A DNA stretch of 64,000 nucleotides from QPIN01 sp965224575 (GCA_965224575.1 CBDCZQ010000006.1:558001-622000); one strand, 5' to 3'; numbered from the stretch's first letter, positions 38,287 through 48,653 are shown. The notes: generated from the letters alone by a model not told the origin. Translations and numbers: made by a program.

Positions 38287-39240
38287 TTATTCTTGGCTGT
38301 TATTATTTGATACTGCTTCAATATTCAAGGCAGATGATTCATTTTCATTTGTCATCATGCCAGAATTGCTATCAGGTTTTGCAACAAAATTAGCCATCAA
38401 CATTGATAAAATACTACTTATTTTTTCTCTCATTTCACGACGATCAATAATCATATCTATTGCACCATGTTCTTGAAGAAACTCACTCCGCTGAAAACCT
38501 TCTGGCAAAGTTTCTCTTACAGTCTGCTCTATAACTCGAGGTCCAGCAAAACCGATCAGTGCACGAGGCTCTGCAACATTGATATCGCCTAACATAGCAA
38601 GACTCGCTGACACCCCTCCCATTGTTGGGTCTGTCATATATGAAATATAGGGAATACCACGCTCAGCCAATTTGGTCAAAGCTGCACTAGTTTTTGTCAT
38701 TTGAAACAAGGAAAACAACGACTCTTGCATTCGAGCGCCCCCACTTGCGGTAAAAACAATAAAAGGCACACTCAGTTCTATACTTTTATTCACGCCACGA
38801 ACAAAACGTTCACCGACAACTGAACCCATTGACCCACCCATAAAACTAAAGTCAAATGCTGCTGCTACAATACCATGGCCTTTTAATGATCCTTGCATGA
38901 CAACCAAGGCATCATTTTCTTTTGTCGCTTTTTGTGCCTGAGTTAAGCGGTCTTTATATTTTTTCGTATCTTTAAACTTTAAAGGATCATTTGCCTTTAA
39001 ACCGCCTCCCAATTCCATTCGCCCTTGCTCATCTAAAAACATATCCAAGCGAGTTCTTGCAGAAATCCGCATATGATGCTCGCACTTAGGACAAACATTA
39101 TAGTTCTTCTCTAATTCTGCATTATATAAAATAGCATCACAGCTAGGACATTTATTCCAAAGCCCCTCAGGAACAGTCGCTTTTTTTAAAGAAGACTCTG
39201 TTCTAATGGTGGCAGGGATTAGTTTTTCAAACCAATTCAT
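38287..39240 (-). CDS. accD: Acetyl-CoA carboxylase beta subunit
   Basis: 317 residues; carboxyltransferase half of acetyl-CoA carboxylase, first step of fatty acid synthesis. N-terminal zinc ribbon (CPSC and CPKC pairs, residues about 31-57), then the crotonase-like core with VFTASGGARMQESLFSL and PTMGGVSASLAM. The last 25 residues are a low-complexity polar tail. Confidence 0.96.
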   Translation of the reverse strand: MNWFEKLIPATIRTESSLKKATVPEGLWNKCPSCDAILYNAELEKNYNVCPKCEHHMRISARTRLDMFLDEQGRMELGGGLKANDPLKFKDTKKYKDRLTQAQKATKENDALVVMQGSLKGHGIVAAAFDFSFMGGSMGSVVGERFVRGVNKSIELSVPFIVFTASGGARMQESLFSLFQMTKTSAALTKLAERGIPYISYMTDPTMGGVSASLAMLGDINVAEPRALIGFAGPRVIEQTVRETLPEGFQRSEFLQEHGAIDMIIDRREMREKISSILSMLMANFVAKPDSNSGMMTNENESSALNIEAVSNNNSQE

Positions 39241-39264
39241 CGTTTAATACTCCGGTCTTACTCT

Positions 39265-40068
39265 CTAACTATCCATTGCCTGACGCATGGACTTAATTAA
39301 TTCAATAATATCTGTTTTAGCTTTTTCTGGATCACTCAGATTTTCTTCAATTTTACTTATAAATGCACTCCCGACAACAACACCATCAGCAAGAGTAGCT
39401 ATGGTTTTTGCCGTTTCAGCATTCTTGATACCAAAACCCACACCAATAGGTAGTTGAGTGTTTTCGCGTATTTCAGCTAACTTTTTCTCAACATTTTTTG
39501 TATCTAAATGCCCTGCTCCTGTTATACCTTTCACAGAAACATAATAGAGGTAACCACTTCCAAATGTATTAATTTTCTTGATTCTTTCTGGCGAACTGTT
39601 AGGTGCTGACAAAAAAACTGGATCAATATCTCTAGCTTTTAGTAATTCCACACATTCTTCTGCTTCTTCAGGTGGCAAATCTACAGTGATCACCCCATCA
39701 ACCTCTGCCTGTTGAGCTGCATTTGCAAATTCTTCATAACCCATTATTTCTATTGGATTTAAATACCCCATTAAAACTATTGGTGTTTGTTTATCTTTTT
39801 GCCTAAATTCAGAAGCCATAACCAAGACTTTTCTTAACCCAATATGATGTGCCAAAGCACGCTCACTGGCTCTTTGTATAATGGGACCATCAGCCATTGG
39901 GTCAGAAAATGGAACACCAAGTTCAATCACATCAGCTCCAGCATCTACCATTGCATGCATCATTGGCACTGTAAACTCAGGGTTAGGATCACCTGCAGTA
40001 ATAAAGGGAATAAGTGCCTTACGTCCAGCTACTGCCAATGCATCAAATTGAGTTTTTAAACGACTCAT
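39265..40068 (-). CDS. trpA: Tryptophan synthase alpha subunit
   Basis: 267 residues, TIM barrel with catalytic acid residues in ELGVPFSDPMADGP, plus GFGIKNAETAK and GVVVGSAFI. Cleaves indoleglycerol phosphate to indole, channelled to TrpB. ATG overlaps the trpB stop. Confidence 0.96.
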   Translation of the reverse strand: MSRLKTQFDALAVAGRKALIPFITAGDPNPEFTVPMMHAMVDAGADVIELGVPFSDPMADGPIIQRASERALAHHIGLRKVLVMASEFRQKDKQTPIVLMGYLNPIEIMGYEEFANAAQQAEVDGVITVDLPPEEAEECVELLKARDIDPVFLSAPNSSPERIKKINTFGSGYLYYVSVKGITGAGHLDTKNVEKKLAEIRENTQLPIGVGFGIKNAETAKTIATLADGVVVGSAFISKIEENLSDPEKAKTDIIELIKSMRQAMDS

Positions 40069-41267
40069 AGCTCAATCCCCTCGACTTGAGCGATAGTTTG
40101 CATATCTTTATCACCCCTTCCAGATAAATTTACTATGATTATTTCATCCCTTTCCATTGTTGGTGCTAATTTCGTGGTATAAGCCATCGCATGGCTGGAC
40201 TCAAGTGCAGGAATAATACCTTCCAATCTTGTCAAAGCATGAAAACCTTTTAACGCTTCTGCATCTGTTATATTGACATACTCAGCTCTACCTATATCTT
40301 TCAACCAGGCATGTTCTGGCCCTACTCCAGGATAATCAAGACCTGCTGAAATAGAATGTGTTTCTATGATCTCGCCATCATCATCTGCCATCAAATAAGT
40401 TCTGTTTCCATGTAAAACACCGGTTCTACCTGCACATAATGGCGCAGAATGTCTACCTGTCTCAACACCATCTCCAGCAGCTTCTACACCATACATTCTA
40501 ACTGATGCATCATTGATAAAAGGATAAAATAAACCAATAGCATTTGAGCCGCCACCAACACAGGCCACTAATGCATCAGGTAATTGACCTGTCATTTCTT
40601 GACATTGTTGTTTAGCCTCACGGCCAATAATTGTTTGAAAGTCTCTAACCATTGCTGGGTACGGGTGCGGCCCAGCTACAGTACCAATAATATAGAAAGT
40701 ATCATCAATATTAGTCACCCAGTCTCTCAAGGCTTCATTTAATGCATCTTTTAAGGTACGAGAACCAGATCCAACAGGCACAACAGTTGCACCCAGTAGT
40801 TTCATTCTATATACATTTTGAGCCTGCCTTTCAACATCGACAGCCCCCATATATACAACACACTCCAAACCAAGTCTTGCAGCAACTGTTGCGGTTGCCA
40901 CACCATGCTGACCCGCACCTGTTTCAGCAATAATTCGTGTTTTCCCCATACGCTTGGCTAATAAAGCCTGTCCAACCGTATTATTCACTTTATGCGCACC
41001 CGTATGGTTTAAATCTTCCCGTTTTAAATAAATTTGTGCGCCACCCAGCTCTTTACTCCATCGCTCTGCATAATATAAAGGAGAAGGTCGTCCAACATAA
41101 TGCTTTAAATCAGCATCAAGTTCAGCAATAAAATCTGGATCCTTCATATAGTGCTGATATGCTTCATTCAATTCTGTAACAGCAGGCATTAATGTTTCTG
41201 CTACAAAAATCCCTCCATAAGGCCCAAAATGCCCTTTTTTATCTGGCATCTCATACATATCAGTCAT
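40065..41267 (-). CDS. trpB: Tryptophan synthase beta subunit
   Basis: 400 residues; PLP lysine in NHTGAHKVNN, phosphate loop CVGGGSNAIG and LSGRGDKD end. Joins indole and serine to tryptophan. It overlaps trpF (ATGA-type) and trpA, so the three are one translation unit. The GPYGGIFVAETLMPA start is typical. Confidence 0.97.
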   Translation of the reverse strand: MTDMYEMPDKKGHFGPYGGIFVAETLMPAVTELNEAYQHYMKDPDFIAELDADLKHYVGRPSPLYYAERWSKELGGAQIYLKREDLNHTGAHKVNNTVGQALLAKRMGKTRIIAETGAGQHGVATATVAARLGLECVVYMGAVDVERQAQNVYRMKLLGATVVPVGSGSRTLKDALNEALRDWVTNIDDTFYIIGTVAGPHPYPAMVRDFQTIIGREAKQQCQEMTGQLPDALVACVGGGSNAIGLFYPFINDASVRMYGVEAAGDGVETGRHSAPLCAGRTGVLHGNRTYLMADDDGEIIETHSISAGLDYPGVGPEHAWLKDIGRAEYVNITDAEALKGFHALTRLEGIIPALESSHAMAYTTKLAPTMERDEIIIVNLSGRGDKDMQTIAQVEGIEL

Positions 41268-41893
41268 ATTCCTCTGTCGCCTTCATTAATCGCTTGAATA
41301 AATGCAGCCATTTTAGCTACATCCTTAACCCCTTTTGTTTTTTCAACCCCACTACTGACATCTAGTGCATAGGGTCTGACAGATTGAATGGCTTGTTTTA
41401 CATTGTCCACATGCAAACCACCTGCCAATATAATTGATTTAGAACAATCCTTTGGAATTAAACCCCAATCAAATTGACTACCACTTCCACCTTTAATTCC
41501 TGGGTGATAAGCATCTAATAGTAATGAAGAAGCATCATAATATTGATCCGTCATTTCTAATATATCTAGATCAGGTAACATCCTGATGGCCTTTATATAA
41601 GGCTTATTATAGAGCCTACAATTTACAGGCATTTCATCACCATGGAATTGAATACAATCAATTGAAACTTGTTTGATGACCTCCTTTATTTGTGACTCTT
41701 TTTCGTCTACAAATAAAGCAACAACAGTCACAAAAGCAGGCAAAGCTTTCACAATTTTTTGTGCCTGCTCAATATTGACATGCCGTGGACTGGGAGGATA
41801 AAAAACCAAACCTATTGCATCAACTCCAAGTTTAGTAGCGATGACTGCTTCATCAACCTGAGTAAAACCGCATATCTTAACGCGAGTACGCAT
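41264..41893 (-). CDS. trpF: Phosphoribosylanthranilate isomerase
   Basis: 209 residues; Amadori rearrangement in tryptophan synthesis. Catalytic cysteine in VKICGFTQ, catalytic aspartate in ALDVSSGVE, phosphate loop ILAGGLH. First gene of the trpFBA unit. Normal length. Confidence 0.95.
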   Translation of the reverse strand: MRTRVKICGFTQVDEAVIATKLGVDAIGLVFYPPSPRHVNIEQAQKIVKALPAFVTVVALFVDEKESQIKEVIKQVSIDCIQFHGDEMPVNCRLYNKPYIKAIRMLPDLDILEMTDQYYDASSLLLDAYHPGIKGGSGSQFDWGLIPKDCSKSIILAGGLHVDNVKQAIQSVRPYALDVSSGVEKTKGVKDVAKMAAFIQAINEGDRGI

Positions 41894-41926
41894 TAAATGC
41901 CTCTTAAAATTTAATAATATTTCACT

Positions 41927-42057
41927 CGGTCACGGAGGTGGAATTTCTATTGAGTTGATTTTGTTGAAAGTAAGAAACACGTAGCAACCTACACAACTGT
42001 TTCAATCACACAGTTTATCAACAAAAATCGGCCGATAGAAATCTGCATCTGTGACCG
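41927..42057. repeat. MITE-like or hairpin-forming inverted repeat upstream of trpF
   Basis: The left arm starting CGGTCAC at 41927 aligns for about 40 bases with the reverse complement of the right arm ending GTGACCG at 42057 (shared TTTCTAT, GATTTT, GTTGA). Between them lies a further small stem, AACTGT/ACAGTT. The 220-bp trpF-trhO gap contains little else. It may be a miniature transposable element or a structured leader of the trp unit. Confidence 0.5.
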
Positions 42058-42113
42058 TGTAAAACATGTATTAGGATACCATAAAACAAACATGAAATTG
42101 ATAGTAAACTTAC

Positions 42114-43115
42114 TTATCTTTCACTAGCTTTCAACCGTATTACTTCCCTTTGATGCTCTTTATCTTGATACTTCAACACCCTACGTTTTGCCGAAATTTC
42201 AACCGCAGATGAGCCAATATGCTCTTCACCTCTTTCTTTAGCCAATTGCACCTGTTTTTCTCTCTCTGCAAACCGCTGGCGCTGTTGCTCACTCACTTTA
42301 TTATAGCAATGAGGACAACTGACCCCTTGCTTATAATGCTCACTCTTTTTTTCTTCTTCTGTAATTGGATAGCGACATGCATAGCATTGATCATACTGTC
42401 CTTTTTCCAGATTATGATTAACTGCAACCCGGTTATCAAAAACAAAACATTCACCCTGCCATAAAGATTGATCAGCCGGGATTTCTTCTAAATATTTCAA
42501 CACACCACCTTGTAAATGATAAACATTATCAAAGCCCTGCTCTTTTAGATAAGCAGTTGATTTTTCACAACGAATACCACCAGTACAATACATTGCAACT
42601 TTTTTATGTTTATCTGGATCAAGATGCTCTTTAACATATTGGGGAAATTCACGAAACGTCTCAGTTTCTGGATTTATAGCCCCCTTAAAACCGCCAATTT
42701 TAACTTCATAGTCATTACGTGTATCAATTAATATTACATCTGGATCAGAAATCAGTGCATTCCAATCCCGAGGTTTAACATAACTACCCACAATTTTTTT
42801 TGGATCAATTCCATCAACACCCATAGTAACAATTTCTTTCTTTAACTTGACCTTACTACGATAAAAAGGCATCTTTTCTTCATAAGACTCTTTTGTTTCA
42901 AGCCCAGATAAACGTGAATCAGAACGTAGCCAAGCCACTATCCTGTCAATTCCTTGCCTATTTCCAGCAATCGTACCATTAACACCCTCTTTGGCTAATA
43001 ACAATGTCCCTTTCACTTGCTGCTCTTCCATTAACGTCAAAAGCGGCTTTCTTAGTAACTCAAAATCATCGAGTTTAGCGAACTTATATAATGCGGCTAC
43101 TACAATACTTGTCAT
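42114..43115 (-). CDS. trhO: tRNA uridine-34 hydroxylase TrhO
   Basis: 333 residues of the YceA/UPF0176 family: an N-terminal acylphosphatase-like domain (LAKEGVNGTIAGN), a rhodanese domain with catalytic cysteine in YCTGGIRCEKS, then a cysteine-rich C-terminal part (CYACRYPI, CPHCYNK). It forms 5-hydroxyuridine at the wobble base. Single gene between the trp unit and the export locus. Confidence 0.92.
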   Translation of the reverse strand: MTSIVVAALYKFAKLDDFELLRKPLLTLMEEQQVKGTLLLAKEGVNGTIAGNRQGIDRIVAWLRSDSRLSGLETKESYEEKMPFYRSKVKLKKEIVTMGVDGIDPKKIVGSYVKPRDWNALISDPDVILIDTRNDYEVKIGGFKGAINPETETFREFPQYVKEHLDPDKHKKVAMYCTGGIRCEKSTAYLKEQGFDNVYHLQGGVLKYLEEIPADQSLWQGECFVFDNRVAVNHNLEKGQYDQCYACRYPITEEEKKSEHYKQGVSCPHCYNKVSEQQRQRFAEREKQVQLAKERGEEHIGSSAVEISAKRRVLKYQDKEHQREVIRLKASER

Positions 43116-43368
43116 ATATCACCTGTTTGCTGTCCAGAACGTAAATCTGGTGCAAAAATTAAAAACTGGGCTATTTTACCTTAATCTTTACTTGATTTTT
43201 AGCTTTGATTTTTTTATTTACTCAAGATGAATAATCAAGTAATGCTTAACCAATAAAAAATTTAATAATCTTAATATAAAACACATAAATTCAAGACCTA
43301 AATTATTCTTTTTTTCTTAAATCTAGGCGCTCTATCATAAAAAAACAATAACTTTAATTCGCAATATA

Positions 43369-43398
43369 TTGATTATTTGCTATATTTCATAGTAGAAT
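43369..43398 (+). promoter_or_regulatory. Promoter-like site for the RTX-like protein gene
   Basis: TTGATT (43369-43374), 18 bp, TAGAAT (43393-43398), giving a leader of about 50 bases to the ATG at 43454 with AGAGGAAA ribosome site. The remainder of the gap 43116-43368 is AT-rich without other signals. Confidence 0.4.
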
Positions 43399-43453
43399 AA
43401 GCTGTTCATGCTCTATTCATAAACATATTAATACCAAAACTTAAGAGGAAACT

Positions 43454-44131
43454 ATGGCAACGATAAACAACCTAGAAGACGCAGCAACTGATTTTTTAGA
43501 AAATGCAACTATTACTACAACTTCACAACAAGGCGTTGGCCTGGCAACTAACAATGGCATAACTGCCTTTACATCAAACGCTAGCAATGTTGACTTGACA
43601 AATCCCGAATCAAATAATGTTGTTCTAACTGGCAACGCTAATCTTGAAGTGACGGGCAATGCAGAAGCTAATGTTATTGCGGCTAATAATGGCGACAATA
43701 AAATAAACGCTGGCGGTGGAGATGATCAAGTTTCTACTGGCGCAGGCAATGACACTATCACCTTAGGTGATGGTAATGATTTTGTCACTGTTGATGGTGG
43801 TGGCGTTAAAGTAATTGACGGCGGCGCAGGAAATGACGCTTTCGTTATTAACGCTGCTGATAATGCAAATGATGTATCAGCAACTACCCTTACTAATTTA
43901 AATCGCGGAGATACTGTTACTGTTACCGTTACTGACGCTAATGGCAATGGTGCACTTGATATTGACGATGTGACTATCGCTGCATCAGAGAACGGTAGTC
44001 TTACTTTCACATTAGGCGATGGGTCTTTATTTACATTAGACGGCGTTGCTGTCAATTCAGCGACTGATGGCGCAATTAACTACACTGTGATGGATAATGG
44101 CGATGGAACCTATGACGTTGAGTTAAGCTAA
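43454..44131 (+). CDS. Short RTX-like calcium-binding protein, probable type I secretion substrate
   Basis: 225 residues, acidic, no cysteine, no Sec signal. Residues about 80-125 contain nonapeptide-like repeats (GGGDDQVSTGAGNDTITLGD, then GNDFVTVDGGG and GGAGNDAF), which fold as a calcium beta-roll. Near residue 155 DANGNGALDIDD resembles an EF-hand or dockerin loop. Such proteins leave by type I secretion; an ABC transporter and adaptor lie 1.5 kb downstream. It has its own promoter-like site and terminator, as expected of an abundant product. It could be a surface-layer or matrix protein; small size argues against a toxin. Confidence 0.75.
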   Translation: MATINNLEDAATDFLENATITTTSQQGVGLATNNGITAFTSNASNVDLTNPESNNVVLTGNANLEVTGNAEANVIAANNGDNKINAGGGDDQVSTGAGNDTITLGDGNDFVTVDGGGVKVIDGGAGNDAFVINAADNANDVSATTLTNLNRGDTVTVTVTDANGNGALDIDDVTIAASENGSLTFTLGDGSLFTLDGVAVNSATDGAINYTVMDNGDGTYDVELS

Positions 44132-44159
44132 GATAGAAAACGTTATACAAGCCAATGAC

Positions 44160-44200
44160 AGCCTGTTACCCTTACATTGGGTATCAGGCTTTTTTATTTT
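44160..44200 (+). terminator. Strong intrinsic terminator after the RTX-like gene
   Basis: AGCCTG-TT-ACCC pairs with GGGT-AT-CAGGCT, followed by six T and ATTTT. It separates the RTX-like gene from the glycosyltransferase/export genes. The gap 44201-44410 after it shows no gene. Confidence 0.85.
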
Positions 44201-44410
44201 CTGTCTTTTTAAAAAAGCACACTGAATATTATCAACAACGAAGTGATTTTTAGCACCTCATATTCGTTACAATATTTTGTTGTGAAGTCTAGTAGCACTC
44301 ATAAAAAAACTCCCACCCTTTTTCTGTTGCTTAAATTATTCTACGTGTCTTAACAAAAAAACCAGTAGAAATCGAACCAAATATCCTATCTATTTTACTA
44401 ATACTTAGAC

Positions 44411-45661
44411 ATGAATAGCCCAAAAACATTGAATATTTTATTTATTCATTATGATTTACCAGGGCAGTTTCTACACCTTATTCGCTATTTATCAAAACAT
44501 CCTCACTATAATGTCTACGGAATTTGCCATGAACATATCATGGAAACCTGTGATTCTACCCTTTATAAAAAGCTATACAGCTATCGAGAAAAAGATATAG
44601 GCTCAATATCAATCCATCATTATGTTACAGACATACAGCGCTGCGTATTAAGAGCACAAGCCGTAATGGAAGTATTGCAGCAATATTTAAATCAACAGAT
44701 TAATTTTGATATAGCTGTGTCGCATACTGGATGGGGAGAAGCTTTATATTTTAAAGATGTCTATCCAGAAACCCCATTAATTGGCTATGTAGAATTTTTT
44801 TTTCATGCAAAAGGTGCAGATGCAGGTTTTGATCCTGCTTATCCTGTCTCAAAAGACCAGTCTTTACAAATTAAAACACTCAATAGCCAATTATTATTAG
44901 GAATGAATGAGTGCGATACACTTATTACACCTACTCCTTGGCAAAAAAGTTTATTCCCCTCCCTTTGGGATTCTAAAATCAATGTGATTCATGAAGGGGT
45001 CGATATTGATTTATGTCAGCCCAGTGAGAATGTTTTTTTTACATTACCAAACGGCACTCAACTGACACGGAAAGACGAAATAATCACATACACATCAAGA
45101 AACCTTGAACCCTACAGAGGCTTTCCAGCCTTTATAAAAGCAATAGAAAAAATTTGTCGCAGAAGACCCAACTGTCACATTATCATTACTGGAGGAGACG
45201 ATGTCAGCTATAGTAAAAAACTGCCAAACGGTGAATGTTATAGGGAAGCTTGTCTTAAATCAGCCTCTATCCCACTTCAACAAGTTCATTTTTTAGGTAA
45301 GGTTCCTTATTCTACTCATATACAGCTATTGCAATTATCCTCAATTCATATCTATTTAACATACCCTTTTGTTTTATCTTGGTCTTTTGTTGAAGCCATG
45401 GCCTGTGGCTGTATAATCATCGCATCTGACACACAACCCGTTATGGATTTTCTTGAACCTGATATAAATGGAATCGCTGTGAATTTTTTTGATGATGAGC
45501 AAATAGCAGACAAAGTAGATGAAGTTTTTAACCATCCTCAGCGGAAAAAACATCTAGGATTAGCTGCACGAAAGAAAATTGAACAGCACTACCAACATCA
45601 TTTTTCTATCAATCATTATTTACACCTAATTGAACAATTAACTACGACTAAACATGCGTGA
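44411..45661 (+). CDS. GT4-type glycosyltransferase
   Basis: 416 residues, two Rossmann domains. N-terminal ILFIHYDLPGQFLHL (acceptor domain); C-terminal YTSRNLEPYRGFPAFIKAI, IITGGDD, VHFLGKVPYSTHIQLL and the donor-binding acid motif SFVEAMACGC. It should transfer an activated sugar in the cytoplasm. The end overlaps the ABC transporter start by 8 bases, tying sugar transfer to export. Donor and acceptor unknown. Confidence 0.85.
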   Translation: MNSPKTLNILFIHYDLPGQFLHLIRYLSKHPHYNVYGICHEHIMETCDSTLYKKLYSYREKDIGSISIHHYVTDIQRCVLRAQAVMEVLQQYLNQQINFDIAVSHTGWGEALYFKDVYPETPLIGYVEFFFHAKGADAGFDPAYPVSKDQSLQIKTLNSQLLLGMNECDTLITPTPWQKSLFPSLWDSKINVIHEGVDIDLCQPSENVFFTLPNGTQLTRKDEIITYTSRNLEPYRGFPAFIKAIEKICRRRPNCHIIITGGDDVSYSKKLPNGECYREACLKSASIPLQQVHFLGKVPYSTHIQLLQLSSIHIYLTYPFVLSWSFVEAMACGCIIIASDTQPVMDFLEPDINGIAVNFFDDEQIADKVDEVFNHPQRKKHLGLAARKKIEQHYQHHFSINHYLHLIEQLTTTKHA

Positions 45662-47303
45662 AATCCTTTTAAAATGCCGCTCATTTTTTATTTACACTGG
45701 TATTTTCAGCTTTGCCATTAATTTATTGATGCTAACCCCGATTATATTTTTAATCAATGCACTAGATAGAGTCCTATCCAGCAGAAGTCTGGAGACACTA
45801 TTTATGCTGGCAATTATTGCTGTTTTTGCGATGATAATCGAGGCTTTTCTGGAAAACATCCGGACAAAATTACTCAGTCGTTTTAGCTTGACCTTACAAG
45901 GTCTTCTTGGGACATCAACATTAACTGAAATTTTAAAGATCAAACAAAAAGACGTTCAAACACGGTACGGTATGGATGATGTTAATACCTTGCAAGATTT
46001 CATTACAACTAAAGGTGTCAAAGCAATATTTGACTTACCGTGGATTCCTTTTTATGTCTTGCTTTTATATTTTTTCCATCCCCTTTTAGCCCTATTTGCC
46101 ATTTTTATATTAGTTATCTTAATAACCTTGTCCTACTGGGAACATAAAGTCACACATCATAATCAACTGGCCGTTGGAGCTTATGCAAGGGGAGCAAAAA
46201 ATTTTATTGACTTATCTTTTAGCAATAATGAAGTGATTAACGCACTAGGCATGCAAAAACGAATTACTAATCGTTGGTGGCTAATCAACAAAGATTTTCT
46301 AAGCAGAAAAAATCAGGTTGAAAATAAAATTTCTTCAATTCAATCTATCTCTCAATTTGTACGCACCTCAATGACTATTTTTAGCTTAAGCATTGGTGCT
46401 TATTTAGTCATCAATGAAAACCTTTCATCTGGAATCATGATCGCAGCCAATATTTTAATGGGAAGAGCGATTGCACCCATAGGCTCAGTCATTGCCGCAG
46501 GAAAATCATTTATCATTGCAAAAGATGCCTATAATCGTTTAGATAAATTATTAAAAAACAAAGCTCACAGTGCAAATAAATTAACCTTACCTTCTCCAAA
46601 AGGAGAACTTTTAGTAGAACGTGTATTTTTCTTTTTAAACCGTGACAGACATATCCTGAATGGTGTCAGTTTTAAATTAGAAGCTGGTAAGTGTTTAGCA
46701 ATTATCGGCTCAAGTGCATCAGGAAAAACCACGTTAGCCAGGTTATTGGTTGGCTATCATAAGCCTAGTGACGGATTTATTCGTTTAGATGGGGCTGATG
46801 TTAGCCAATGGTCTACAAACGGTCTTGGTGAACAGATTGGGTATTTACCTCAAGACATCCAACTATTTAATGGCACTATCTCTGAAAATATTTCACGACT
46901 TGAACCTATTAAAGATAACGAGAAAGAAATCATCAGTGCGGCTAAACAAGTCGGTATCCATGAAATGATCCTTAAAATGACCAATGGCTACGATACTGAT
47001 ATTGGGGAAAAAGGAAACAAAATATCTGGTGGACAAAGGCAACGAATCGGCTTAGCAAGAGCAATTTTTAAAGAACCAAAATATCTTGTTTTAGATGAAC
47101 CCAATTCAAATTTGGATGGGGAAGCTGAATTAGAATTATTACAATTAATTAAAGACTTAAAACAAAAGGGCACCACAGTGATTGTCATCACTCATAAACC
47201 TAATTTAGTTGAAGTAGCTGACAACATACTCGTTCTACATGAAGGCAATGTAGTTCATTTTGGAACAAGCGCAGAAGTCCTTGAAAAAATTAAACTGGTT
47301 TAA
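45654..47303 (+). CDS. Type I secretion ABC transporter (PrtD/HlyB-like)
   Basis: 549 residues: an ABC membrane domain with about five to six helices (residues 12-290) and an ATPase with Walker A GSSASGKTTLA, signature ISGGQRQRIGLA and Walker B YLVLDEPNSNLD. There is no C39 peptidase domain, so it exports proteins with uncleaved C-terminal signals, typical of RTX adhesins and enzymes. It overlaps the upstream GT4 gene and is followed five bases later by the adaptor gene. No outer membrane TolC gene is in view. Confidence 0.9.
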   Translation: MREILLKCRSFFIYTGIFSFAINLLMLTPIIFLINALDRVLSSRSLETLFMLAIIAVFAMIIEAFLENIRTKLLSRFSLTLQGLLGTSTLTEILKIKQKDVQTRYGMDDVNTLQDFITTKGVKAIFDLPWIPFYVLLLYFFHPLLALFAIFILVILITLSYWEHKVTHHNQLAVGAYARGAKNFIDLSFSNNEVINALGMQKRITNRWWLINKDFLSRKNQVENKISSIQSISQFVRTSMTIFSLSIGAYLVINENLSSGIMIAANILMGRAIAPIGSVIAAGKSFIIAKDAYNRLDKLLKNKAHSANKLTLPSPKGELLVERVFFFLNRDRHILNGVSFKLEAGKCLAIIGSSASGKTTLARLLVGYHKPSDGFIRLDGADVSQWSTNGLGEQIGYLPQDIQLFNGTISENISRLEPIKDNEKEIISAAKQVGIHEMILKMTNGYDTDIGEKGNKISGGQRQRIGLARAIFKEPKYLVLDEPNSNLDGEAELELLQLIKDLKQKGTTVIVITHKPNLVEVADNILVLHEGNVVHFGTSAEVLEKIKLV

Positions 47304-47307
47304 CAAA

Positions 47308-48645
47308 ATGTCTTTAAAACAATTACTAGAGCACCTACCCCAAGTATCCATTGACTCATCAGGTGAGTCTACCCGATTAGTCCGGTCTGGTCTGTTATTT
47401 GGTGTCCTCCTTTTTCTTGGTTTGTTTTTATGGGGAATTTTAGCCCCTATTCGCGGCGCAGTTGTGACATCAGGCACAATCAAAATTGATTTAAACCGAA
47501 AAACCTTGCAGCACCTGGAAGGTGGCATTATTAAAAAAATCTTGGTCAGAGAAGGAAGTCGAGTAGAAAAAGGACAAACCTTACTCATATTAGAGGACAT
47601 TTCCACTCGATCACAATTTTCCATTTTAAAAGACAGGCTCTTTATAAATCGAGTAAAAGAAGCCCGTTTACAAGCCCAAAAAAGGAATCTTGATACTATT
47701 GTTTTTCCTCAAGAGATAACTGAAACCACAGACCAAAAATTTAAACGTATTCTTTCTAACGAAATAGAATTGTTCAACTCCAAGCGTAAAAGTTTTGCTG
47801 ACCAAGTTAAGTTATTAAAATTTGAAATAATTCAAACAGAAAATGGATTAAAAGGATCACACCAGGAAATGGAGGCAATCAAAACTGGGATTGGCTATAT
47901 AAAAAAACAACTCAGGTCTCGTCAGGCATTAAAGAAAAAAGGTTATGTAGAAGACTCCAAAATTTGGGAACAAAAACAATTATTAGCTGAGAAAAGAGAG
48001 AAAATTGGTTCTTTATTATCAGAACAAGCGACAGAACGAAATAAAATCACCCAAACTCAGCTAAAAATTATCACCTTAGAAAATGACATTATTCAAGAAG
48101 CTGATGATCAATTAAAGGAAACTCAAAACGAGTTACTTGAAATACAAGAATTACTCAGACCCGCAAAATATGCCGTTGAACGTACCGAAGTAATCGCCCC
48201 TTTATCTGGACAAGTGATTAATATTAAAGTGAATACTGTGGGGGGTGTTGTCCGGGCAGGTGAAGACCTTTTAGAAATTGTTCCCACTAAAAAAGAACTG
48301 ATTATTGAGGCAAAACTTGAAACTAGCGACATTGATAGCGTCACTATCAATCAACAGGCGAATATTCAATTGCTTGCCTATAGCAGCCGAAATACACCCA
48401 TGTTAACTGGAAAAGTTGTTTATATTTCTGAGGATGTGATTGAAGATGTGATTGAGCCAGGCAAGTACTACTATCTTTGTCATATTAAAGTAGATGAAGA
48501 CTCACTAGTAGACCTACCCAGTCAAACTCTATTATTACCAGGAATGCCAATAACTGCTTTTATTCAAACTCGTGCCAGAACTTTTATAGACTTTATTTTA
48601 GAGCCTTTAATTAGTCATTCACGCAAAGCTTTAAGAGAAGATTAG
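47308..48645 (+). CDS. Type I secretion membrane-fusion protein (HlyD/PrtE-like)
   Basis: 445 residues from ATG 47308, the first codon start after the transporter stop. One N-terminal membrane helix (LLFGVLLFLGLFLWGILAP), a lipoyl half (LQHLEGGIIKKILVREG), a long coiled-coil hairpin (about 110-270) and a beta-barrel end with EVIAPLSGQVINIKV and the GGVVRAGEDLLEIVP motif. It bridges the ABC transporter to the outer-membrane channel. Intact. Confidence 0.92.
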   Translation: MSLKQLLEHLPQVSIDSSGESTRLVRSGLLFGVLLFLGLFLWGILAPIRGAVVTSGTIKIDLNRKTLQHLEGGIIKKILVREGSRVEKGQTLLILEDISTRSQFSILKDRLFINRVKEARLQAQKRNLDTIVFPQEITETTDQKFKRILSNEIELFNSKRKSFADQVKLLKFEIIQTENGLKGSHQEMEAIKTGIGYIKKQLRSRQALKKKGYVEDSKIWEQKQLLAEKREKIGSLLSEQATERNKITQTQLKIITLENDIIQEADDQLKETQNELLEIQELLRPAKYAVERTEVIAPLSGQVINIKVNTVGGVVRAGEDLLEIVPTKKELIIEAKLETSDIDSVTINQQANIQLLAYSSRNTPMLTGKVVYISEDVIEDVIEPGKYYYLCHIKVDEDSLVDLPSQTLLLPGMPITAFIQTRARTFIDFILEPLISHSRKALRED

Positions 48646-48653
48646 CTCAGTTG

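Noticed and set aside
43441..44055. Long minus-strand frames opposite the RTX-like gene
   Set aside because: They are shadows of its repetitive plus-strand codons; no ribosome sites.
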